Shown here piece after piece: positions 1 through 12,541 of a stretch of DNA of 64,000 bases. The first letter of the stretch is position 1; every line of letters begins with the position of its first letter. The notes below the pieces were generated by a model that ran no database searches, was not told the origin of the DNA, and saw only the letters and a program-made list of their open reading frames with translations. Made by a program: the position numbers and the translations under genes. This DNA comes from Lonicera japonica (lineage: Eukaryota; Streptophyta; Magnoliopsida; Dipsacales; Caprifoliaceae). Where the stretch lies: contig CM038464.1 in NCBI GenBank assembly GCA_021464415.1, positions 54,921,328-54,985,327 of the forward strand. The letters are read 5' to 3'.

Positions 1-1645
1 ATGTATTAATATGTTTATGGAATTGCTAAAACAAAGAACTAACTTCACTCTTAGACTACATATGGTATATTCACGTCATTCTAGTGCAATTATCAATAAA
101 AGTAACAAACCAATGGAAACCACTTAAAGAAGGATTATGAGATAGGCCCCAAACATCATAGTGAATCAATATAAAATGAACTGAACATTTAGTTAATAAT
201 GATGGAAAAGAAGTATGATGAATCTTTACCAGTTCACATGTTTCATAATGAAAAACTAAAATGTTAATATTCTTAAAAAGTTTAGGAAATAACTTCTTTA
301 AGTAGCTAAATGACGCAAGACCCAAACGACGATGCCACAACCAAATTTCATCTTTAACTTTTTCTCTTCAAGTAGTGCTAGTTTGTAGGGCCCGGTGTAA
401 CTAGTTTGTGCTTTTCACTTCTAGGTCTAAGCAGTACAATTTGCCTTGCCTAATCCCATAACCAATCGCCTGCGTCATCTGAATATCCTTAAAAACACAA
501 TAAATATGCCATAAAATAACAATATAATTTAGAGCATTAGTAATTTGAGTAATATACAGTAAATTGTAATTTAGTAAGAGAACTAAGAGCACATAGTTTA
601 AATTTAGGGTTTTTGATAAAAGAACTATCCCTTCACCAATAACAGGTAGATCACGATTAGTTATGGAAATGAATTTTTTTGATAAGGGGGTAAAGTAGTG
701 ACACGTCTAAAATCGAATGCCACATGATTTGTAGTACTAGAATCAATTATCCATGTATTATTCAAAATAGATACACAATTTAAAAGCTTACCAGGTAGTC
801 CAGCGGTTGTAAGAAATCCTGAAGCCTATCTTCATCATTCTTACGGTTTAAACAACGATCTCGAGAATGATCATACCAGTATGGATAACCAATTACTTGA
901 CAACACCCCTTATTTGAATGCCCAGTTTGTCCACATACTGAACAAAGAGGATATTGGGGCTTGCTTCCACGATTTTTAGATTACGATTCCTGAGTTTGGT
1001 TAGCTTAGTTCTGCCAATTTGAGTTTCTTCGGGGTTGATTTTAATTGTTTTGTAGGACACGATTGCGAGCCACAATGGTTGTAGCATTAGTATTACCATA
1101 GTCATTATTCATTGTTTTTCACCTGAGATCTTCCCGATGAACTAGTGCGTATGTTTCTTATAATTCTGGGATATGATCATTTCGTAAGATTTCACCACGG
1201 ATTTGTTCAAGTTCGTTGTCTAACCTGTCAAGGAGGATGTGAACTCGCAAACGCTAAATTGACTTTTTGTAAGTATCTATATCTTTCGGACTTTCCATGA
1301 CCACCTTATCACGATGATTTAATTCAATGAAGATCTCTGTTAGCTCCCTATAGTACTCATAGAGGGATTTGTCATTATGTTTAGCTGTAAATGCCCTTTG
1401 GTTCAAATTGAAAACTCTTAGCTCATCAGTTCCATCATAAAAGGCTTTAGATAGAGATTTCCATATTTCTTAAGCAGTGGGAACCCAAATATATTGCTTC
1501 ATAATCTCTAATTTTATGGACATCGGGAGCCATCTTTTCACCTTTTAATTTTCTGGATACCATGCTTTGTTTTATGGAGTTCTTTATTTTGGAATAGGAG
1601 TCGTATCGCGAATAAACGAAAATTTTTGTTTTTTCGCAATGTGCT
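1..1645 (-). mobile_element. Ty1/Copia relic, copy A (integrase start to gag)
   Basis: Degenerate Copia internal region read on the minus strand, from right to left gag, nucleocapsid, protease, then the start of integrase. Seen: a zinc knuckle of the C-x2-C-x4-H-x4-C form (CSVCGQTGHSNKGC) near 915-960; a decayed protease site reading I-D-S-S-T-T-N-H near 735-760, where the family has D-S-G; and a GAG-pre-integrase block at 71-340 beginning WHRRLGLASFSYLKK, with the integrase motif HYDVWG. Reading frames are broken by stops and frameshifts throughout, so no protein is expected. The element continues past the left edge of the window. A nearly identical copy lies at 5793-7692. Confidence 0.8.
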
Positions 1646-2825
1646 TGTCACACCTAAACAACAAAATATCACTTAATTAAAAGTATTATTGAATTAAGAT
1701 AATATAATAATGTAATCATCTAAAAAATCATATTGTCTCATACCCATGATTTTTTTTCCTTCTTACAACCTTGTCTTAAAAAGTGATACCAACACATACG
1801 TACAACTCGTACACATTATAAAGGTTAAAACAAAACTAGTAAATATTTACATCTTAAAACTCGTCCTATGTTTGCGCTTAACTTATTTACAAAATATACA
1901 ATAAACTAAAAGGACAAAATGTCTTTTTCCATAGCCCTTCCCTCCCATCCTAGACCTAGCAGTGGACATCCCTTCAAGATACCTGTAAAGAGAAACATAT
2001 ATAAAAGCGTGAGTTGTAGGCTCGGTGAATGCACCACCTTCATTCTTCAACATAATATGTAAAAGTACATATATCATATATAACCACATTAAATTCCCAT
2101 CCTCTAGCCCTTATATAAAGCATTAGATGTACCACATACATAACCGCTCTCTAGCCCCAATTATCAGGTATCAAGCATCCATACTAGATACTAGCCCTAT
2201 ATATATTGGGCATTAGATATACTATTCCATATTTTTCTTTTAATCAAATCGCGACTCAATTCCATTTCACCAAGCACAATATTATCAATATACTTATTCC
2301 ATGCCACCCTTCACATTTACACATTTAAATGTATATAAATTCCAAGTGAGTACACTCACCTCAAGTTTACACCAACGTAGTTCCGAGTTCTATTTTCTCG
2401 ATGCGTTAGAAGTATCTGTTCTTTCACCTATCAATCCAACATAATTAATATTTTAATTCTACATCAATATAACCATCTATAAGTGTGCAAAATACACTAA
2501 CAATTACATAAATATATACTCCATATGCAATTGTTAATTTACAATGCATTACAATAATTCGAAATCCCCTGCACATACGAGGCACTTTTCATGCTCGAAT
2601 CATTACCAAATTTTTAGGGTAGTTACACAACATATCTATAAATAATATTCTAGAATTTAAGCATAATCCAACTGCTAAAACACCATATATCCATAAAACA
2701 ATTCAATATAAACATGTTGTCTAGAGAATAACGATTGGACATGGTGTAACTTCACAGCTAAAACTGTACCAATTGGCTGAGAACTAGATACTCTACATAT
2801 ATATTTCTAGAAAGCTCTATGTGTT
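1646..2825 (-). mobile_element. Tekay-like LTR sequence inserted in Copia relic, copy A
   Basis: The Copia gag stops abruptly at a TGTCACACC end, a terminus common in plant Ty3/gypsy Tekay/Del LTRs. The inside is non-coding and carries a block (around 1975-2050, ATACCTG followed by GTGAG and GGCTCGGTG) that also occurs in the same order in the better-defined solo LTR at 54885-57631. That orientation match suggests a minus-strand LTR. The right end is lost because homology with the other copy stops at 2825, where the duplication breaks. No coding capacity. Family assignment is inference. Confidence 0.45.
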
Positions 2826-5792
2826 AAGAATAAGTCAAGCATTTAGACAATTCCCGGTGAGTTGAGATTTAACTATTTACCTTAAATAAAAAAAGGGTTA
2901 AAATTCAATTTAATCATTTGTTGGTTATAAATGAAAGATTTTTTATATTGAATAATTTAATTAGATTATCAATTAAAAATAAAGTAGAAGCAAACACAGG
3001 TTGCAACAAAAGGAAAAGACAAACATAAATAAAATTTTTTCAACCTACAAAGCATAAATACAAATAAAAATTGAAAATTTAGTAAGCTTTAACAATTATA
3101 AATAAACTGAATACTTAAAATAAGCCACATATGCGCTGGAACTTTGGTATCGTAATAGAAGTTTATAAATGAATGACATAAGAAATAATCAAATTTAAAA
3201 GTAAAAAAATAATACTGCTCAAAATGATACTGTAACAATTATTAGAATATCTTAATGGTGTTTTCTCTCGCTTTCTCTCTTTCTCTATCTATCTATATGT
3301 TTATATGGGTATTACTGTTAGTAATTACTATTTCATCATAAAACACAGTAGCATCGATAAAACTCAAGGTATATTAGAAATGAGGAATATAAGAAGCAGA
3401 AATTCAATACCTTCCTATAGGGGATAAGGAAACAGTGGGAGAGAGAGGCCAAAGAGAAGAATACAGAGAGAGCGTAAGAGAGAGAGAGAGAAAGAGGTTT
3501 TAATTGGTTATGAAATGAAATAAGTTATGAAGCGAAAAAAGAGCGACAGAAATAGGTTTTAAGTGGTTTTGAGAAAGGGCACAATGACGGTTGGCAATGA
3601 AAAAAGAGAGAGAAAAGAGCTTCAAAATTGAAAGAGAGAAAAAGAAGGGACATGTAGAGATGCAGGAAAAAAAGAAGAAGAATTGTTGTACATACACGTG
3701 GCTACCTTAGAATATGACACTTGGCAGAATGTGGTGGAATTCTTTTGTTATTAATATTAGATTATTAGATTAGTAGTAGTAGTAATATTCTTTGCTTATT
3801 TCCCCTCACTGTCTAACTTGCTTCTAGGAAGATTTTATGATGCGACAAGAGCAGTAAAGAGTGGAAAATGGTAAATTGGTTACCTAGGATGGTGTTTAGG
3901 TGAAGTGATCGATGATGGAAAGTGTACATTATTAGCATATTGAGAATTGTTTCGCAAAAGAAATGGCAGTGGGTTTCTTCTTTTAATTTTTTTCTAGCTT
4001 TTAACATAAATTATATTGCTCACATAAGGATTTATTGCATGAAATACATTTACTCCTGTCATGAATTAACAGTTTAATTGACTTTTGTGCTTTTTTAAAA
4101 TATAATATTTTTCAACTTCGTTTATGTCCGTCTATATAAAAGGGATATTTTGACTTTGTATCCATGTTTTGCCTTTAACTAAGTTTGCATTGCATATTTT
4201 AATTTCTTTGAATTTCCAACTCCCCATTAGGGTACAGAATCATGAGAAAAGGGGTATCCCCATGAATGAGAATGACTTGGGAAACATTACACGTAACCTG
4301 AGTTGGAGAGCTACTCAACGCATGTGAGTTTTCCACCTCATCATTCCTGCCATCGTTGAGAAGAATCAGCCGAGTAGGAACAGAGTGACCTTAATATGAA
4401 CTGGAGCAATTGAGAATTCGACGGACATTAAATCCGGTTGACCACTTAGCATTCGCGAATTGTGTATATACCAATGTGGAAGAAATCATCTTCTCCTTTC
4501 TCTTTTTTGTGATAAAAAATTAGTAAATCATTGGCACTGTTTAAAAGAATAAGAATGTTGTATGTTTGGAACTAGATTAACCTACTGAATATGCCGCCTC
4601 AAGATCAAAAGTTGCCAAAAAAAAAAATATGAACTTTCAATTTGTCTGCATCTATGGACAATATGCGAGAACTTCCCCACTAATGCGTGACAGAAAGGAG
4701 CTATGAAGATCTTTCCAAAGTTGCACAACAGGTTCACCTTTGCACAATAATATACGTTCATTTTCAGAACATAACTAACATATTACCAAAATTTAGGATA
4801 GAAATAAGTTTTGTTTTAAACAACCAATTGCTACGATGCAATTAATGCATTTTCCAAAAATGTGAGGCAAATAGGAACTTTCAATAAAAAATAAAATAGA
4901 GTTAATTTTTTTGCGCTTCTTTGTTTTTAACCATCCCATCACATTTTTTGTAGAAACAAAGACAAAAATATATGAAAATAACTTAGTTTCAAAGTTATAA
5001 CTACTGTCTCAAAAATAATTTATTACTTGCATTTTAGCTTAATATTTGAAATTTTTTGCAGAACTTGCTGTATTTGTATACAAAATTTTCATACAAATAG
5101 TTGCAGTATCAATAAAATTAAAAGAAAGGCCGACAAATATACAAACAATTTAAAACCAACCAGACCAAAAAGAAACATAGACAAAAATAAAGGGTCTTAT
5201 GTATACACACACACATATATATATAGGAGCTTTTCGAATCCTATCCTCATCTGAAAAATATTTTAGGATGAGGTAAACTACTTTAAAAAAAAAAGTGCAA
5301 TCCTTAGGTACTATATTCCTAATTGGCAGAATCCAGATACACAGATGTATTACATGAGTATCCGTAATTTTTTAGTGAAGTATGATAGGAATGATCGAAA
5401 AATCTCAATTCAATGATCACAAATATGATACTTATGACCAAAGTTGGATCTTATTTTTATAAATATATATACATAATTATAACACCAATCAAATTGAAAA
5501 AAAAAGAAGCAAATATATATATATATATAAACATATAGTACCAAATAGATTACAGGAAATTAAAAAACATTATGTACATAAAATTTATCATATAGACTAG
5601 TATTTACAGATTTGACTTTTAACAATAATAATTTTTTATTGTTAAAAATATCTTCTTAATATTGTAGCTACATAAAACCTAGCTAACAGATCTATATATA
5701 GAAAATTTATTTGAAAAAATAAAATAAAAATACTGGCTTCAAAACCACCGATATATATACTAATTAAAAACCTTGTGTGACGCGCATGCAAT
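2826..5792. other. Non-coding AT-rich interval between the two duplicated blocks
   Basis: No convincing gene. Contents: a CT-rich run near 3262-3296, a GA-rich stretch at 3430-3670 (repeated GAGAGA), a long TA microsatellite near 5515-5530, and scattered short ORFs without coding character. If the flanking repeats come from a simple tandem duplication, this interval is the first part of the duplicated unit, and its sister copy would lie just left of the window. Confidence 0.5.
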
Positions 5793-7692
5793 TTAAAAAT
5801 ATCTTTGATAAGAAAAATATAGCAAGAATTTTGTTGACACCGGAGCATTAGCCCGAAGTAATAATGAACGTACTAATTCTAGCAAATTAAATGGCGATTC
5901 TTCTTTTCTGCACCCTATTTTGTTGAGGTGTATACGGGCATGTCGTTTGATGGACAATTTCATGATGTTTAAAATACTCATGTAAAATGGTAGCCATATA
6001 TTTACCTCCATTATCGATTCAAAGTACCTGGATAGTAGCTTTATATTATGTATTAATATGTTTATGGAATTGCTAAAACAAAGAACTAACTTCACTCTTA
6101 GACTACATATGGTGTATTCACGTCATTCTAGTGCAATTATCAATAAAAGTAACAAACCAATGGAAACCACTTAAAGAAGGATTATGAGATAAGCCCCAAA
6201 GATCAGAGTGAATCAATATAAAATGAACTGAACATTTAGTTAATAATGATGGAAAAGAAGTATGATGAATCTTTACCAGTTCACATGTTTCATAATGAAA
6301 AACTAAAATGTTAATATTCTTAAAAAGTTTAGGAAATAATTTCTTTAAGTAGCTAAATGACGCAAGACCCAAACGACGATGCCACAACCAAATTTCATCT
6401 TTAACTTTTCCTCTTCAAGTATTGCTAGTTTGTAGGGCCCGGTGTAACTAGTTTGTGCTTTTTACTTCTAGGTCTAAGTAGTAAAATTTGCCTTGCCTAA
6501 TCCCATAACCAATCGCCTGCGTCATCTGAATATCCTTAAAAACACAATAAATATGCCAAAAAATAACAATATAATTTAGAGCATTAGTAATTTGAGTAAT
6601 ATACAGTAAATTGTAATTTAGTAAGAGAACTAAGAGCACATAGTTTAAATTTAGGGTTTTTTATAAAAGAACTATCCCTTCACCAATAACAGGTAGATCA
6701 CGATTAGTTATGGAAATGAATTTTTTTGATAAGGGGGTAAAGTAGTGACACGTCTAAAATCGAATGCCACATGATTTGTAGTACTAGAATCAATTATCCA
6801 TGTATTATTCAAAATAGATACACAATTTAAAAGCTTACCAGGTAGTCCAGCGGTTGTAAGAAATCCTGAAGCCTATCTTCATCATTCTTACGGTTTAAAC
6901 AACGATCTCGAGAATGATCATACCAGTATGGATAACCAATTACTTGACAACACCCCTTATTTGAATGCCCAGTTTGTCCACATACTGAACAAAGAGGATA
7001 TTGGGGCTTGCTTCCACGATTTTTAGATTACGATTCCTGAGTTTGGTTAGCTTAGTTCTGCCAATTTGAGTTTCTTCGGGGTTGATTTTAATTGTTTTGT
7101 AGGACACGATTGCGAGCCACAATGGTTGTAGCATTAGTATTACCATAGTCATTATTCATTGTTTTTCACCTGAGATCTTCCCGATGAACTAGTGCGTATG
7201 TTTCTTATAATTCTGGGATATGATCATTTCGTAAGATTTCACCACGGATTTGTTCAAGTTCGTTGTCTAACCTGTCAAGGAGGATGTGAACTCGCAAACG
7301 CTAAATTGACTTTTTGTAAGTATCTATATCTTTCGGACTTTCCATGACCACCTTATCACGATGATTTAATTCAATGAAGATCTCTGTTAGCTCCCTATAG
7401 TACTCATAGAGGGATTTGTCATTATGTTTAGCTGTAAATGCCCTTTGGTTCAAATTGAAAACTCTTAGCTCATCAGTTCCATCATAAAAGGCTTTAGATA
7501 GAGATTTCCATATTTCTTAAGCAGTGGGAACCCAAATATATTGCTTCATAATCTCTAATTTTATGGACATCGGGAGCCATCTTTTCACCTTTTAATTTTC
7601 TGGATACCATGCTTTGTTTTATGGAGTTCTTTATTTTGGAATAGGAGTCGTATCGCGAATAAACGAAAATTTTTGTTTTTTCGCAATGTGCT
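5793..7692 (-). mobile_element. Ty1/Copia relic, copy B (integrase core to gag)
   Basis: Second copy of the minus-strand Copia relic, offset 6047 bp from copy A and almost identical to it. It reaches further into pol: 5793-6095 encodes a frameshifted integrase core whose text still resembles the Copia motifs around the second catalytic Asp and the downstream QQNG...ERKNR segment (here decayed to NKIGCRKEES). The GAG-pre-integrase block is at 6118-6387 with HSDLWG, the protease remnant near 6785-6805, and the CCHC knuckle near 6962-7005. Multiple stops; inactive. Relation to the 120-bp LTR at 10023-10142, which lies at the expected 5' side on the same strand, is likely but interrupted by the LTR-like insertion. 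Confidence 0.8.
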
Positions 7693-8888
7693 TGTCACAC
7701 CTAAACAACAAAATATCACTTAATTAAAAGTATTATTGAATTAAGATAATATAATAATGTAATCATCTACAAAATCATATTGTCTCATACCCATGATTTT
7801 TTTTCCTTCTTACAACCTTGTCTTAAAAAGTGATACCAACACATACGTACAACTCGTACACATTATAAAGGTTAAAACAAAACTAGTAAATATTTACATC
7901 TTAAAACTCGTCTTATGTTTGCGCTTAACTTATTTACAAAATATACAATAAACTAAAAGGACAAAATGTCTTTTTCCATAGCCCTTCCCTCCCATCCTAG
8001 ACCTAGCAGTGGACATCCCTTCAAGATACCTGTAAAGAGAAACATATATAAAAGCGTGAGTTGTAGGCTCGGTGAATGCACCACCTTCATTCTTCAACAT
8101 AATATGTAAAAGTACATATATCATATATAACCACATTAAATTCCCATCCTCTAGCCCTTATATAAAGCATTAGATGTACCACATACATAACCGCTCTCTA
8201 GCCCCAATTATCAGGTATCAAGCATCCATACCAGATACTAGCCCTATATATATTGGGCTTTAGATATACTATTCCATACTTTTCTTTTAATCAAATCGCG
8301 ACTCAATTCCATTTCACCAAGCACAATATTATCAATATACTTATTCCACGCCACCCTTCACATTTACACATTTAAATGTATATAAATTCCAAGTGAGTAT
8401 TCTCACCTCAAGTTTACACCAACGTAGTTCCGAGTTCTATTTTCTCGATGCGTTAGAAGTATCTGTTCTTTTACCTATCAATCCAACATAATTAATATTT
8501 TAATTCTACATCAATATAACCACCTATAAGTGTGCAAAATACACTAACAATTACATAAATATATACTCCATATGCAATTGTTAATTTACAATGCATTACA
8601 ATAATTCGAAATTAGATGCAGTCTAAATCCCCTGCACATACGAGGCACTTTTCATGCTCGAATTATTACCAAATTTTTAGGGTAGTTACACAACATATCT
8701 ATAAATAATATTCTAGAATTTAAGCATAATCCAACTGCTAAAACACCATATATCCATAAAACAATTCAATATAAACATGTTGTCTAGAGAATAACGATTG
8801 GACATGGTGTAACTTCACAGCTAAAACTGTACCAATTGGCTGAGAACTAGATACTCTACATATATATTTCTAGAAAGCTCTATGTGTT
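7693..8888 (-). mobile_element. Tekay-like LTR sequence, copy B
   Basis: Duplicate of the LTR-like insertion at 1646-2825, again starting TGTCACACC directly after the Copia gag remnant. It differs from copy A by scattered substitutions and a 16-bp insertion at 8613-8628. Homology to copy A ends at 8888, but the LTR itself may continue to the right; I could not find a clean right terminus with a matching TSD (the 5 bp before the left end are GTGCT). Confidence 0.4.
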
Positions 8889-10010
8889 TACTTTCTAACG
8901 CAATTTATGGTGCATCAATGGAAGTTTTATACAAGGAGTTATAGCCATTCTCCTACAGTGACACCAATATACCAGAATGCAAAACTTCTAAATTTTTATT
9001 TTGTTTTTCAATCAAATCTTATACAAATCCCTACTAAGCATCAATAAATAACATACAACTCATTTTAAGTATGATTTTTACTTTTCTCACCAATTATATC
9101 TCTTCATAATCAAGAAAATCCAATTTTTCAAAAAATAAACCCAGAAGCATGTTCAATTTCAATCATGGTTATTCATTTTCAAACACTACAAACATGATGA
9201 ATGGATGATAAAAACATAAATAACATAGTTTCAACTTACCAAACTTTAATTCTCCAATTTTTGTTTATTATTTCTCCTTTTTTTTTCTTCTTCCTCCTTT
9301 TTATTTCTCATTTTTGTCTTAAATTTTAAGCTCCTCAATTAATGAATATTACAGAAATGAGGTGCTTGTGTCTCCTCAATTTGATGAGTCACACAACTCT
9401 CACAAAAGTGTAACTTCTAGCACATGCTTGTGCTATTTACACACCACATCCTTCTATTGTGGTTAAGAACCGGTCTAAAAAGTGCTAAATTAGTCAAAAA
9501 GGTTGCAGTGAACCAGCTAGTTGACGGTGTCAATAACGGCATAACTGCGTCAGGCAAGTGAACGACGGGGCAGAACTGGCCTTACACAAGCCGCGGGTGA
9601 AGGTGCGTGGAAGGTGCTTTAGGATTATTTTTGCATCGTTGCAATCATCTATGTCAGACGATCAGTGCGATGGGTTTACTTCAGGGATCAAGGTAGTATA
9701 GATGATAATAAGTGGTTTGTCTTTATGTGTGGATTTTTTTTTGTGTTTTTTAGTGGGCTTTGAAATCGAGGCAGCACATGTTTAGTCGGCAAGGATTTAG
9801 TTGGCTCTGAAATTGAAACGCGTGAATCAGCAGGGGTTTAATCAGTTTGTGTAAGTTTTTTTTTATTTGAGGTTGGTTATTGAAGATGATGGTTTAATCG
9901 GCAGCTTGTGTTTTTTAGAGGGTTTTACGGTGGCTTGTGGACAATGGTTAGGGTTTGAGAGATGGTATGATGGCGATGTGATGGTGGCTAGTTTTTATTT
10001 TGGATTCGAT
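8889..10010 (-). other. Probable rest of LTR insertion and Copia 5' leader, non-coding
   Basis: No gene seen. The left part is AT- and pyrimidine-rich (for example 9240-9320) and may be the rest of the inserted LTR. The right part, 9500-10010, lies between the gag remnant and the primer-binding site at 10011, so on the minus strand it would be the 5' untranslated leader of the Copia relic. Confidence 0.35.
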
Positions 10011-10019
10011 CTGATACCA
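10011..10019 (-). promoter_or_regulatory. Primer-binding site (tRNA-iMet type)
   Basis: On the minus strand the bases read TGGTATCAG, the start of the primer-binding site complementary to initiator tRNA-Met that most plant Copia elements use. It lies 3 bp from the inner end of the 120-bp LTR, the usual arrangement, and fixes the element's direction as minus. Confidence 0.6.
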
Positions 10020-10022
10020 TAC

Positions 10023-10142
10023 TGAGAATAAGATAGAATAATTCGATTGATTCATCTTGACACAAGAAAAGCCCAACTTATAGGGTTATATACACAATGA
10101 GAAATCTAATAAAATAAAGAAACTAAATAATAGATTCTAACA
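10023..10142 (-). mobile_element. Short (120-bp) 5' LTR of a Copia element
   Basis: Read on the minus strand the segment begins TGTTAGAATC and ends TTATTCTCA, has TG...CA ends, and is followed by a PBS. That makes it a complete but very short LTR. It probably belongs to the Copia relic on its left (copy B), which has the same orientation. The matching 3' LTR would lie left of the window or has been lost, so identity between LTRs cannot be tested here. Confidence 0.55.
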
Positions 10143-11869
10143 TAAAGCACCTGGGCCCCACTGAAAATGCTAGCAAATCGCAATCTAGTACTTCTGTTCA
10201 CTCGAAAGATCCCTAAGACGATGCTCTTATCATGGAACACGTCAATCTGTTTTAGATGGAGCGGATTATAATTATACCGATAAATGTTTCACATAATTAT
10301 AAATATTACCTTAATCACACTTACTTGTTAATGATTCCATTGTAAACCTCAAACATACTACACACAACTAGTGATCTTTGGTCCTTACCTTTTGTAACAC
10401 CATAATTCTCACATAAAATGGCAAGCTGAGTTATTATCGAATTTCATTGAGTAATCACATAAGCTAACACTGTATTAGAGGATCCAAAATGGTTCGTTGT
10501 GTAGGATAACTAGGGGCAATTTATCATATGATTAACTCTCCTCAGTTTTGCTTGGCCATTTGGATCTTCACTTTTGATATTGAATGGGCCAAGTGTTAAT
10601 GTGTCATGGGACAATTTTAAAAATAAAATAAAAAAATAAAGGTCTAAGTCTTATCCTTTTATTACAATTACAAAGAACGCACACATGCGCGAGCACCCAC
10701 CAACACCCCTTGTGAGAGATTCAAACGGATGACCCTTAATCACCACTACACAATTTACACCATTGTGGACGAGCTTACACCTCTCCAACCAACTAAATGT
10801 AGGAGAGAGTAATTGCCATCTTTGGTGGGAGTGTGAATGCAATCAAACTATGCAAAACCTACAATAAAATCAATTATAGCAATTGAGACCTTCACAGCAC
10901 TAACATTTGAATTTCACATAAAGATTATCATGAAATCATGATCACTTGGCCACAAAAGTCAGAAAATAACCAAAATTAATTAACGAGTTACATTATAGTA
11001 AGCAACTTAACTACTGCAATTGGAAAGGGATAACAGACTGAAAAAGACAATCCTCATTTTTGTTGCGTTCATCTTTTAATTTGTGTAGGATTGAGGTCCC
11101 TAATTGCCTGGTGCGGAAATATGTTCGTGAGACTATGAGCTTTTGTTTGAAGAAGACATGGCCTTTGAAGATTGGGGCATGTCGATCCATTGATATACTA
11201 GATGTAGTGTTTCAGTCTTAGATTCTACAAGTTCTTAATATTGAGAAAGTTGCATCTTTTGTTTTCATTTATATATGCCTTTTAGGGTCCTTGAAATAAT
11301 GATAACCATGAATTTGGACATAAATGCAAGCTGATATGTATAAATATGGAAACATTTTGTTGCATATCAAGAAACCTTTGTTCTGAATCCACAGAGAGTT
11401 TCTTTCGTAAAGTTGGTCCCATACTTTCGGAGAAACATTATCTGTTGAGCTAATTACAAAATTGGCAATTGTAAAAATGGTAATTATCAATTTAGGTTTA
11501 TAACCGAAATAAAAATCTGAGATAAATTAGAGAGCTTGTGTAGGATGGTAAAATCAGAGTTTTTAAGAGCTTTAATTCTTATTTTCATGAATTTGTGCTT
11601 TCATTTTTAGGGGTATAACTGTCATTAGCAAGTTTTTTGAAAGTGCATAATTGTGAGTCTCCTATTTATAGCAGTAGTTTATAACCCAACGAGGTGTAAT
11701 TATATATATATATATTGTACATACGGGCTCTGTTTGATGAGTTTTTCCAACTGTAATACGAATGTTATGGGCTTGGTAGTCCCTGTTTTTTAGGCCTTGA
11801 TTGGTGTTTAACACTATAATGATTCACTGAATTCTGGCCAAAATGCCTGAAATCTCTGTAACTAGTTGC
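10143..11869. other. Intergenic, no gene seen
   Basis: AT-rich sequence without a supportable ORF. It contains a possible SINE-like segment at 10655-10830 (separate entry) and a TA microsatellite near 11700-11716. Several short ORFs here lack any family signal. Confidence 0.5.
10655..10830 (-). mobile_element. Possible tRNA-related SINE fragment
   Basis: On the minus strand a segment includes GTTTGAATCTC, close to a Pol III B box, followed by a G-rich stretch and a tail ending TTGTAATTGTAATAAAAGG. This layout resembles plant SINEs, but I could not confirm an A box at the right spacing or target-site duplications, so the call is tentative. Confidence 0.25.
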
Positions 11870-11874
11870 ATAAT
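11870..11874. repeat. Target-site duplication ATAAT, left side of Cassandra
   Basis: The five bases before the TGTGAC end match those after the last CGTTACA end at 13100-13104. A single TSD pair around three LTRs shows the whole composite behaves as one insertion. Confidence 0.75.
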
Positions 11875-12191
11875 TGTGACACCCTAAGAGTGATGAGTAC
11901 TCCCTTGGGGGAAAAGAAGTGTATCTCAAAGGGGGGCATCCCATATGGGAAAGTGGGGGATTCCTTAAGACCCATATAAGTAGGAGTTGGTCCCTAATTA
12001 AGAACGAGGCCTTTTGGGGGCTCACTGGCTTCGGATCCCATCAGAACTCCGAAGTTAAGCGAGTAGGCGGCCAGAGCAATCCCAGGATGAGTGACCCCCT
12101 AAGAAGCTGGTCCTGAGCTCCCAGAAAAAAAGTCGTGAGGGGTTAACCCAAAGCGGACAATATCGTACTAAGGTGGGACCGAGTCGTTACA
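11875..12191 (+). repeat. Cassandra LTR1
   Basis: 317 bp, TGTGACACCC...CGTTACA. The most complete of the three LTRs in simple structure; it holds the 5S-like segment at 12017-12122 and is followed by a degenerate PBS. Confidence 0.85.
12017..12122 (+). ncRNA. 5S rRNA-like domain in Cassandra LTR1
   Basis: Contains the 5S-type A-box region (CAGAACTCCGAAGTTAAGC) and a C-box-like region AGGATGAGTGACC; plant 5S has AGGATGGGTGACC, so there is one G-to-A change. Flanking 5S helix sequence is diverged, so this is retroelement-embedded 5S, not a ribosomal gene. Published work on Cassandra describes transcription from this internal Pol III promoter; activity here is not shown. Confidence 0.8.
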
Positions 12192-12262
12192 AATGATATT
12201 AGAGCGAATCCCACAGAGTACGGTGTGTCGACGAGGACGTCGATTCCCTTGGGGGGGAAAGA

Positions 12263-12472
12263 TGTGACGCCCTGCGAGTGATGAGTACTCCCTTTGGGGG
12301 AAGGAAGTGTAGCTCAAATAGGGGGCAACCTACATCGAAAAGTGGGGGATTCCTTGAGACCCAGCAAGTAGGCGGTCAGAGCAATCCCAGGATGGGTGAC
12401 CCCCTAAGAAGCTGGTCGAGGGGGTAACCCAAAGCGGACAATATCGTACTGAGGTGGGACCAGGTCGTTACA
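12263..12472 (+). repeat. Cassandra LTR2, internally deleted
   Basis: 210 bp. About 105 bp are missing relative to LTR1, from the middle of the pre-5S region through the A box (the text jumps from GAGACCCA to GCAAGTAGGCGG). The C box AGGATGGGTGACC is intact, but without the A box the 5S-type promoter is incomplete. Confidence 0.82.
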
Positions 12473-12541
12473 AATGGTATCAGAGCGGACCCCACAGAGT
12501 ACGGTGTGTTGATGAGGACATCGATTCCCTTGGGGGGAGGA

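Noticed and set aside
1883..2089. 68-codon ORF (also at 7930-8136)
   Set aside because: Lies in non-coding LTR-like sequence; present twice only because of the duplication.
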